From: Spirochaetales bacterium
GTDB taxonomy: Bacteria; Spirochaetota; Spirochaetia; SZUA-6; JAFGRV01
DNA length: 64,000 nucleotides
Reading direction: 5' to 3'
Assembly: GCA_016928415.1 (NCBI GenBank)
Contig: JAFGKU010000124.1
Coordinates: 1-64,000 of the forward strand
Part shown: one piece after another, positions 57,212 through 64,000 of the stretch
Layout of the letters: the number at the start of each line of letters is the position of its first letter
How positions within the stretch are numbered: the stretch's first letter is position 1
Notes under the pieces: model-generated
Databases searched by the model: none
What the model was told of the DNA's origin: nothing
What the model saw: only the letters and a program-made list of their open reading frames with translations
Made by a program: the position numbers and the translations under genes

Positions 57212-58650
57212 CGGACGAATATGGCAATTCTCAGGCACCGGAAAAATATGTTCAGGTCCAAACCGATTGACCATTTTTTTCTGTAGAGAATGTCCATGTT
57301 GACCCATTTACGAAAGCTTAAAGTATCCCTTCCGTAAATCTGGGGATAACAGGCAATGCCGGGTATGCAGTCCAGGCGGATCACGTCCTTATGCGAATAG
57401 GCCGCTACTTCGCTGACCAGGTGGGGCCGGGGACCTATAAGGCTCATGTCTCCCTTTAAAACATTTAATAACTGGGGCAGTTCATCCAGGCTGTGCCGTC
57501 TCAACAGTTTACCGATACGGGTAATGCGCGGATCATTTTTCATTTTAAAAAGCGGGCCTTTGCGCATGTTGTATTTCAAAAGGGTATTCTTCAATACATC
57601 CGCATTGGGGACCATGGAGCGGAATTTATAAAATTTAATGATTTTCCCGTTCTTACCCACCCGGTTGCGGACAAAAAACACGGGACCGCCGTCTTCCAGT
57701 TTAATGGCCAGCGCAATTAGAAACGCTACCGGGAAAACGAGGAGGAGGGAAAGACTGGCGACAACCAGGTCAAACAGGCGTTTAAAAGTGATAAATGTGA
57801 CGGAATCCCTGTTGGTGGCATACCTCTCAATCAGGGGAATGTAATAAAAATCGCTCTTCCAGAAGGACCGTTTGGGAAGATTGGAAATATCCGGCACGAG
57901 ATAATAACCGATGCTGTAAAGCCTGCAAAAATTGACAATCTTGAAAATCGTTTCGGAATCCATGTTCCTGTTCATGAACAGCATGACTTCCCCGATTTTA
58001 AGGCTGAAAATCAATTTTTTAAACGCATCGGGGGTAACGGGTACCTCCTTGTTTTCAGGATTCCTGAAGTAAAATTGTCCTTCTTTCATATACAGGGTTC
58101 CCGTATAGATATTGGTGCTTATGATATTCACAAAGAAATCCATGATCGGGAAACGTTCATCCGGTTCCCCGACGATGAGAACATTTTTCTGGAGAAAGCC
58201 AAGCCGTACCAGATGATGTATCCATAAAAACTGAAGAACATGGGCCAGAATAATAAACAGGGTATCCAGGACAAGTGTCACTAATATTTCAAGCAGATAT
58301 TCCTGAATGAGGTAATTCCATCCGAATATAAAGTCAAAAAACAACATAAAAAAAACCATGTTGAATATGACGATGAAGGTAACGGATATATTCTTGAAAA
58401 TCACCCATTTACTTTCATACTTGAGAAAATAATGGTAATTCAATGAATACAGGTCTTTCCACATGAGGATGCAGAATAAAAAATAATAGCAGATATGAAT
58501 ATTATAGGTGACGAAATGACTGAATTCCTTTGCATAAAAAAAATTATAGATCAGCCAGGACTCAAACAGGTAGGTAAATCCACTGAAAACCATGTAAAAA
58601 AACAGATACGCAAAGAGTTTATTAATGCTGTTGCCAAAAATTAATTTCAT
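57208..58650 (-). CDS. Polyprenyl-phosphate sugar phosphotransferase (WbaP/exopolysaccharide initiating transferase)
   Basis: KRLFDLVVASLSLLLVFPVAFLIALAIKLEDGGPVFFVRNRVGKNGKIIKFYKFRSM…RHSLDELPQLLNVLKGDMSLIGPRPHL. Confidence 0.93.
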   Translation of the reverse strand: MKLIFGNSINKLFAYLFFYMVFSGFTYLFESWLIYNFFYAKEFSHFVTYNIHICYYFLFCILMWKDLYSLNYHYFLKYESKWVIFKNISVTFIVIFNMVFFMLFFDFIFGWNYLIQEYLLEILVTLVLDTLFIILAHVLQFLWIHHLVRLGFLQKNVLIVGEPDERFPIMDFFVNIISTNIYTGTLYMKEGQFYFRNPENKEVPVTPDAFKKLIFSLKIGEVMLFMNRNMDSETIFKIVNFCRLYSIGYYLVPDISNLPKRSFWKSDFYYIPLIERYATNRDSVTFITFKRLFDLVVASLSLLLVFPVAFLIALAIKLEDGGPVFFVRNRVGKNGKIIKFYKFRSMVPNADVLKNTLLKYNMRKGPLFKMKNDPRITRIGKLLRRHSLDELPQLLNVLKGDMSLIGPRPHLVSEVAAYSHKDVIRLDCIPGIACYPQIYGRDTLSFRKWVNMDILYRKKWSIGLDLNIFFRCLRIAIFVR

Positions 58651-58797
58651 ACCTTATGTATAAAAATATATTGCCACCCAATGCAGAATTCAAGAAAACT
58701 TTTCAAAAAAGGACAAATTTGTAAAGAAATATAAGAAAAATGAATATAAATTCATACCTTTTTTGTAAATAAAGTGATTATTTCGTTTTTTTTCAAA

Positions 58798-59005
58798 TTA
58801 TGGTGAAAATTTAAAAGGTTCCAAGCGGGGGACCAATTCCTCTATAATCATTTTTTCTTCCACAATTGTATCCGCCTCATATGTTACTGAGAATCTGAGG
58901 AAAGAACCGGCATCATCCCAAGGTACAGTCGACACAAGGCATTCCCGAAAGGCCGAATTTTTCACCGCCTATTCTCTGAGCATACTTATCTCTTATAAAT
59001 GACAT
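58798..59005 (-). pseudogene. Remnant of a PLP-dependent aminotransferase (LL-diaminopimelate aminotransferase-like) with the middle deleted
   Basis: SD + ATG 59005 starts MSFIRDKYAQRIGGEKFG; after a frame change the strand reads ECLVSTVPWDDAGSFLRFSVTYEADTIVEEKMIIEELVPRLEPFKFSP-stop (TAA 58800-58798). Confidence 0.65.
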
Positions 59006-59077
59006 TGCTGTCTCCTTTTCAGTTATGCTTGACAAAAGACTATACGGTAAGGTAATTTTGCACAAGAGATTATCGAC

Positions 59078-60541
59078 ATGCAGAAAAGGTATATGCCGCA
59101 AATTAAAGTCTTATTAATAATGATCTCCTTTTTTCTTTCCTCTTTTATCTCGTGTCAATATTCCTTTAAAGTATCCGTTACTCCTGACGACGGCTTCGTC
59201 TATTATAACGGCGATATAATTGCGAACAACACCACCATCACGGCTTCACAGCCCTCGCTTACCGTTCACGCCTACAGGGACGGATACAATCCTATGACCG
59301 TGTTTTTTTCCTCAGGCAGTCCGTTCTCGGTCGCGAATGCGGTAATAACCCTGTCAAAAAAAACATACAGGATAACGGTGGATGTGATCGAAGGCGTTTC
59401 TGAAGCAATAATCGACGGCAGGGTGCATGGGACAACCCCCCTCACTCTCCGCCTCACGCAGGGACGGCATTCACTTGTTTTAAAACGCAATGATTATCCG
59501 GATGCGGAAACGTACCTGGATGTATCATCGGACAAACGGTATACTTTCAGGCAGAAGGAAAATCCCTCCCTGGGAAGGCAGATAGGAATATTTCCCTGCG
59601 GCAGCCAGCCCAAGCAGGTCATCTTTTCTCCTGACAACAATTACCTCTTCATCGTTCTTCTTGACGGGAAGGGATTTCAGATCTTCGACGTGAAACATCT
59701 TGAAATGACGGCGTATGTGGATGTCGGGCAGCATACCCGGTACAAGAGTTTTGTGGAGGGTCTCTTCATCAAGGAGACGCATTCCTTTATTGTCTCCCAA
59801 ATGACGACGGGCAAGCTGATCGAATATAATTTACAGGATGTATTCCACACCGAATTAAAAAGAATAATCGACAGCCATGGCCGGTGGCCCAAATTTTTCG
59901 CCTACTCCCCCGTGCTGCGAAAACTGGCCGTGTCCAACTGGACCAGCAATGACGTTTCCATCATCGATTATGCTTCGGGGAACCTGGAAAGGAAGCTCGG
60001 ACCCATAGTGGTACCGCGCGGCATTGCCTGGTCAAGCGACGGGAAATTCCTGTACATATGCTCGTTTGACGGGGGTCGGTTCTACAAGTACGATACGGAA
60101 TCATGGAAAGAACTGGCGCAGGTGTACAGGCCCTCCGCCGCCATGCGCCATGTCGTATTGTCGAGCGATAACAGGATGTGTTACGTGAGCGACATGTTTC
60201 ATTCCCTGATTTATGCCGTCGATGCGGAAACATTCAAGGTTGTCCATGTCTACAGGGTCTTTAACAATCCCAATTCAATGGAAATATCCCCCGATGACCG
60301 GTATCTTTATGTTTCCTGCCGGGGCCCCAATAATCCCAAATCGTACCTCCTGCGAAGCCCGGTGAACGGTAAAATTTACATAATAGATCTGAAAGAACGG
60401 AAGGTGCTATCGAAAATCGATGCCGGGAACCAGCCTACCGGTCTGGACCTGTCAAGCGACGGCCGGATCCTCGCATTTTCCAATTTCAGGGATGACCGCA
60501 ATTTCGAACTGTACGATATGTCGGAATTGACCGGATATTAA
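59078..60541 (+). CDS. PEGA-domain plus YncE-like beta-propeller lipoprotein/secreted protein
   Basis: PEGA (VIDGRVHGTTPLTLRLTQGRHSLVLKR), then propeller blades (VSIIDYASGNLERKLGPIVVPRGIAWSSDGKFLYI). Confidence 0.8.
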   Translation: MQKRYMPQIKVLLIMISFFLSSFISCQYSFKVSVTPDDGFVYYNGDIIANNTTITASQPSLTVHAYRDGYNPMTVFFSSGSPFSVANAVITLSKKTYRITVDVIEGVSEAIIDGRVHGTTPLTLRLTQGRHSLVLKRNDYPDAETYLDVSSDKRYTFRQKENPSLGRQIGIFPCGSQPKQVIFSPDNNYLFIVLLDGKGFQIFDVKHLEMTAYVDVGQHTRYKSFVEGLFIKETHSFIVSQMTTGKLIEYNLQDVFHTELKRIIDSHGRWPKFFAYSPVLRKLAVSNWTSNDVSIIDYASGNLERKLGPIVVPRGIAWSSDGKFLYICSFDGGRFYKYDTESWKELAQVYRPSAAMRHVVLSSDNRMCYVSDMFHSLIYAVDAETFKVVHVYRVFNNPNSMEISPDDRYLYVSCRGPNNPKSYLLRSPVNGKIYIIDLKERKVLSKIDAGNQPTGLDLSSDGRILAFSNFRDDRNFELYDMSELTGY

Positions 60542-60553
60542 CCTTAACCCGTT

Positions 60554-61519
60554 CTATTTGCGCACTATACCGATATGGTTGGCCACAATCCTGTCCGTAT
60601 TTCCATTAGAATCGGAAGGATGGTTCAGTATTACGGGCTTCCCGTTTTTACCGGCAATGATCATCACCGATGAACCGCCGCCGTCCATGTTCAGGCCGTT
60701 GTAGGCGCCGTGAAATTTGAGCCATTCGGCCGCTTCCAGTTCGGTAGCGCCAACGCTCTCTTTCGACCTCCCGTCCACAACCATCAGGTAAAGATACTTC
60801 GTGTCCCCGGACAGCCCCACTGCCGTACGGGGATGCCTGTCGGTCTCTTCATCCGATCCCCACGCATCTCCCTTTAAAAGGAAATTAGGCAATCCGCCCA
60901 CGGCGTACTTGATAACCTTGTAGTAATGGGGCGCCGATTCGATGGAGAATTTATTTTTCTTTGTCACCACCAGAGCGGCGGCGGACAACTTGCCGTCTAC
61001 ATCGGAATAGACGTATCCATTGGAAACGAACACGCCCGTCACGTTCACCCCTTGCCCTTCCTTCGTAATTCTGTACGGCTCAAACATACTTCCATTAATG
61101 GCCACAAGACATTTCTTTTCCCTGAAAAAAGTGCTTGTCCTCCTGGCATGGGCCTCCCATTTCGAATTCTTTATCCCTTCCGAGACTATCAATTCAATGC
61201 CCTTTTCCGTTAAATCCATCCGGATACAATAAACCCGCAATGGCGGGTTTTTCATTGTTACTTTGGAAAGCTCAATACCGTCGTACAGTTTTTCCCAATC
61301 GGGAGTCATACCCGTCCGGGGCAGGGCCCTGGCCCCCACCACGGGCAGCCTTCGGAGGTTATCCGAACCGCCTGATGTTTTCAGTTCATTTGACTGGCAT
61401 CCGCATAAAACAAGAACGGTGACCACGGTAAGAAGCACCCCTGCTCCATGAAATGTCCGGTTATGCGGTACGGTCACGCCTGTCACGGCTCCCTTCTTTT
61501 TATCACGGTAACCGCTCAT
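60554..61519 (-). CDS. Phosphodiester glycosidase (NAGPA/DUF2233) family lipoprotein
   Basis: VAINGSMFEPY, RTAVGLSGDTKYLYLMVVDGR, AYNGLNMDGGGSSVMII. Confidence 0.85.
   Translation of the reverse strand: MSGYRDKKKGAVTGVTVPHNRTFHGAGVLLTVVTVLVLCGCQSNELKTSGGSDNLRRLPVVGARALPRTGMTPDWEKLYDGIELSKVTMKNPPLRVYCIRMDLTEKGIELIVSEGIKNSKWEAHARRTSTFFREKKCLVAINGSMFEPYRITKEGQGVNVTGVFVSNGYVYSDVDGKLSAAALVVTKKNKFSIESAPHYYKVIKYAVGGLPNFLLKGDAWGSDEETDRHPRTAVGLSGDTKYLYLMVVDGRSKESVGATELEAAEWLKFHGAYNGLNMDGGGSSVMIIAGKNGKPVILNHPSDSNGNTDRIVANHIGIVRK
61231..61252 (+). terminator. Terminator-like hairpin inside the phosphodiester glycosidase CDS, antisense orientation
   Basis: AAACCCGC-AATG-GCGGGTTT followed by TT. Confidence 0.35.
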
Positions 61520-61914
61520 TTGGCTACAACCCTGAGTTTTTTGGCGAGAGCGCAGATTATGGAACCTATCCTGTATCTGAGCTTTACTATGCTGGTATCG
61601 CTCTTTGACTTTTCAATATCCGCATAAGCCTTTTTCAATTTTTTCCCCGCCGCTTCCATATCCTCGTCTTCGGAATCAATGAGCATGGGTACGAGGTCCC
61701 TGGAATATTCGGCGGCGATATACATCTGGTGAAGGAATTCATCCTCCTTTAAAACCGTTTTAAACGGCGTAGCTTTATAATACGTGATGAGACGGTCCCA
61801 TTCATAATACATATCTCTCAGCTTGATTAGGGTTTCCCTGATATCCTGCGCCTGGATGCCGGCAGCAGTTAAAATCAGTAACAGGATGAGTAAAAGTTTA
61901 AATCCGGTTTTCAT
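61516..61914 (-). CDS. Hypothetical secreted helical protein
   Basis: Signal peptide from ATG 61914 with SD TGGAGG; coupled by ATGA to the downstream gene. Confidence 0.55.
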   Translation of the reverse strand: MKTGFKLLLILLLILTAAGIQAQDIRETLIKLRDMYYEWDRLITYYKATPFKTVLKEDEFLHQMYIAAEYSRDLVPMLIDSEDEDMEAAGKKLKKAYADIEKSKSDTSIVKLRYRIGSIICALAKKLRVVAK

Positions 61915-61974
61915 GATACCTCCAGTAAGTTTAATATAATTAAAGACATTCCCAAAAACCACTTTTTTTTACCA

Positions 61975-61990
61975 GGGACCTCTAAAAACC
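61975..61990 (-). repeat. Recurrent GGTTTTTAGAGG motif, copy 3
   Basis: Plus strand gggaCCTCTAAAAACC, upstream of the 61516-61914 gene. Confidence 0.5.
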
Positions 61991-62078
61991 CCGATTTTTT
62001 AAAAGTTTTTAAATGTGCCTGGTTGAAAGTCATAAAGCCCGGACTTTTTCACCCTATTTATTCCAGCACAAACCGCCA

Positions 62079-62098
62079 ATTGTAAATGATTGTAAATC
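62079..62098 (+). promoter_or_regulatory. Direct repeat, possible activator site
   Basis: ATTGTAAATG ATTGTAAATC, two 10-nt units in tandem upstream of a sigma-54 promoter. Confidence 0.4.
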
Positions 62099-62121
62099 AC
62101 GGGCCCGATCACGCCGGTTTT

Positions 62122-62138
62122 CTGGCATGCCGTTTGCA
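62122..62138 (+). promoter_or_regulatory. Sigma-54 (-24/-12) promoter
   Basis: CTGGCATGCCGTTTGCA fits YTGGCACGNNNNTTGCW with one mismatch at a tolerated position; 30 nt before ATG 62168. Confidence 0.75.
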
Positions 62139-62167
62139 ATACCAGTGGGAAAAAAGAAAGGATTCCC

Positions 62168-63001
62168 ATGCAAACAGCAACCAAGTCAACAACAGAAAAG
62201 ATCAATATCAATGACCTGTCCCTTGAAATTTACAGGTATCCCAAAAGAAAATTCGGCCTTAATGAGGATGACTGCGGAGACTTTTTTCTTCATTTCTATC
62301 CAAAACTGAAAAAGGCATTGAACCGTTTTGAATACCAGGGCAAACCGTTTCAGCATTACCTCAACAAGTCAATCTACTGGGAGTTTTATCATTACCTGAG
62401 AAAAAAAAAGAAAAAAAATTTCTTACAGGTGCTGGCCAGGTCAAAAGACCTCTGGGTAAACGCGGAATATCCGGTTCCCGGTTATGAAAAACCAATTCCC
62501 GCGGAAAATAAATTACACCGGTTTTTCAAACTGGACGCAAACGGCCGCATCAGGTCTGCAGCCGGTAAAAAACAATTCCTGTTTCACTCCCTCAGGCATG
62601 CCTGGTTCCTGAACGAAAGGCATTATCCCGTAATTTCGGCCAGAACGGGTATGGATACGGAATGGATAGCCAACGCCGTGACAGCCCTGAGGCCCTGCCT
62701 GCACAATCACGCGGTCAGGCACAATTACCTTGTGGAAAGAAAAAACAGGCTGTTTTTCAAGATCAGGTTCTGGGAGCATCAACTTGCCTGCATGACCCCC
62801 AACAGGGACCGGCAGGGTATCGTTGAAAAAATTATCGCGTACAGGAAAAGTTTCACGAGAACTATCCGGGCTTTATCAAGGGTCAAGTTAACGGTATCCA
62901 ACAGGAATATAGCCCAGGTTACAGGTTACCCCAAGGGGACGGTAGCCAGTTCCCTTGTCAGCATAAATAAAAAATTGAACCAATTTACGAAAAACCGGTA
63001 A
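62168..63001 (+). CDS. Divergent sigma-factor-like protein
   Basis: Sigma region-2-like DDCGDFFLHFYPKLKKALNRFEYQGKPFQHYLNKSIYWEFYHYLRKKKKK and C-terminal region-4-like HTH VSNRNIAQVTGYPKGTVASSLVSINKKL. Confidence 0.55.
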   Translation: MQTATKSTTEKININDLSLEIYRYPKRKFGLNEDDCGDFFLHFYPKLKKALNRFEYQGKPFQHYLNKSIYWEFYHYLRKKKKKNFLQVLARSKDLWVNAEYPVPGYEKPIPAENKLHRFFKLDANGRIRSAAGKKQFLFHSLRHAWFLNERHYPVISARTGMDTEWIANAVTALRPCLHNHAVRHNYLVERKNRLFFKIRFWEHQLACMTPNRDRQGIVEKIIAYRKSFTRTIRALSRVKLTVSNRNIAQVTGYPKGTVASSLVSINKKLNQFTKNR

Positions 63002-63096
63002 TTTTCACGCATTGACTTTTTTGTCCGAAATTCGCAGTTTTGACGATAATCGGGACTTGAATAAAAAAACCCGGTCTTAGAATGGGAGATATTCGA

Positions 63097-64000
63097 ATGG
63101 AACCGTTACTAAAAGTGAGGAACCTGGTCAAGCATTACGGAAAAGTCAAGGCCGTGGATGACATCAGTTTCATCGTTCGTGAAGGAATGTGTTTCGGGCT
63201 TTTGGGGCCCAATGGAGCGGGCAAGACCACGACAATCGAGGTTATGGAATCTATCCACAAGGCGGACTCCGGTGAAATTCTCTATAAAGGCAAAAAAATA
63301 GACAGGAAATTCAAGGAACAAGTCGGTATCCAATTCCAGAACACAGCCCTTCAGGAATTCCTGACGGTCAGGGAAACCCTGGTGTTGTTTTCCCGTTTAT
63401 ACACCCGGCACAGGCCATTGGATGAAATCATCAAAATTTGTTCACTCGATGAAATCATTAACCGTGACAATCAAAAGTTATCCGGCGGCCAACGGCAAAG
63501 AATGCTTTTGGGTATAGCCATGATAAGCGATCCCCAAATTCTGTTTCTCGATGAACCGACCACGGGCCTGGATCCGCAGGCGCGGAGGTATTTCTGGAAA
63601 GTCATCGAGGACATTAAAAAAGAAAATAAAACGATCATCCTGACGACACATTACATGGACGAGGCTGAGTATCTCTGTGAAGAAATTGTAATCATGGACA
63701 GGGGCAAAATACTGGAATCAGGAGAACCTAAAGCCCTTCTACAAAAACATTTCGGCGGGGCCGTTATCTCCCTTCCCGAAAAAGACGTGAACGGCGGCCT
63801 GGACCTGGATTGCACCCCCGTCCATAAGGACGGGTATTTAAAAATCCAATGTCATGACACCGACCGCACAATTCAGGAGCTGATCCGCAAGGGAATTCCA
63901 TTGAACGGAATAAGCGTGGAAAAACCCAACCTGGATGATCTTTTCATCAAACTCACAGGTTCCTCACTCGATGCGGTGAGGAACGGAACGGGAGGAGATG
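63097..64000 (+). CDS. ABC transporter ATP-binding protein (partial, runs off the right edge)
   Basis: ATG 63097: MEPLLKVRNLVKHYGKVKAVDDISFIV…LLGPNGAGKTTTIEVME…LSGGQRQRMLLGIAMISDPQILFLDEPTTGLDP. Confidence 0.93.
   Translation, partial: MEPLLKVRNLVKHYGKVKAVDDISFIVREGMCFGLLGPNGAGKTTTIEVMESIHKADSGEILYKGKKIDRKFKEQVGIQFQNTALQEFLTVRETLVLFSRLYTRHRPLDEIIKICSLDEIINRDNQKLSGGQRQRMLLGIAMISDPQILFLDEPTTGLDPQARRYFWKVIEDIKKENKTIILTTHYMDEAEYLCEEIVIMDRGKILESGEPKALLQKHFGGAVISLPEKDVNGGLDLDCTPVHKDGYLKIQCHDTDRTIQELIRKGIPLNGISVEKPNLDDLFIKLTGSSLDAVRNGTGGD

Noticed and set aside
58913-59005. Small peptide MSFIRDKYAQRIGGEKFGLSGMPCVDCTLG as a RiPP precursor or a selenoprotein read through TGA
   Set aside because: The downstream coding sense resumes in a different frame and matches an aminotransferase C-terminus, so an internal-deletion pseudogene explains it better than a peptide or Sec read-through.
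1-64000. CRISPR arrays, rRNA, tRNA, IS elements or prophage genes
   Set aside because: No regularly spaced repeats, cloverleaf-like intergenic sequence, transposase, integrase or phage structural gene was recognised when reading the spacers and ORFs.

Overview
The window is a gene-dense, mostly housekeeping chromosomal segment from a diderm bacterium that looks spirochaete-like. That lineage call is an impression from gene content (LptA/B/C, HPr/HprK, chemotaxis proteins), not a search. I recognise cysK-nadA, two chemoreceptors, a GGDEF protein, rpsU, a MoxR/DUF58/transglutaminase operon, and a long co-directional minus-strand run: pyrG-lptC-lptA-lptB-rpoN-hpf-hprK-ptsH-DUF4390-ntrY-ntrX-lexA-holA-cyclase-CULT-GH114. 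cheR-cheB, prkA, sppA, a sugar transferase and an ABC ATPase are also present. The most interesting items are: (1) a stand-alone bacterial CULT (cereblon-type, thalidomide-binding-fold) protein at 34538-34924 with both CxxC pairs and a Trp82/Trp88/Trp102 cage, encoded between a class III nucleotide cyclase and a GH114-like lipoprotein; (2) a reduced Pel-polysaccharide-like locus (PelD/E/F/G-like plus the GH114-like protein) with no visible PelA/B/C and a PelD-like protein that seems to lack the c-di-GMP I-site; (3) a divergent sigma-factor-like protein at 62168-63001 preceded by an almost perfect sigma-54 promoter; (4) rpsU with an ideal Shine-Dalgarno but apparently an AUC start codon; (5) three decaying genes: an aminotransferase with its middle deleted, a 5'-truncated metallo-beta-lactamase-fold gene and a frameshifted lipoprotein-like gene; (6) a ~215-bp intergenic element with terminal inverted repeats and a short recurrent motif, GGTTTTTAGAGG. 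I saw no CRISPR array, rRNA or tRNA. All family calls come from reading motifs by eye; no database search was run.
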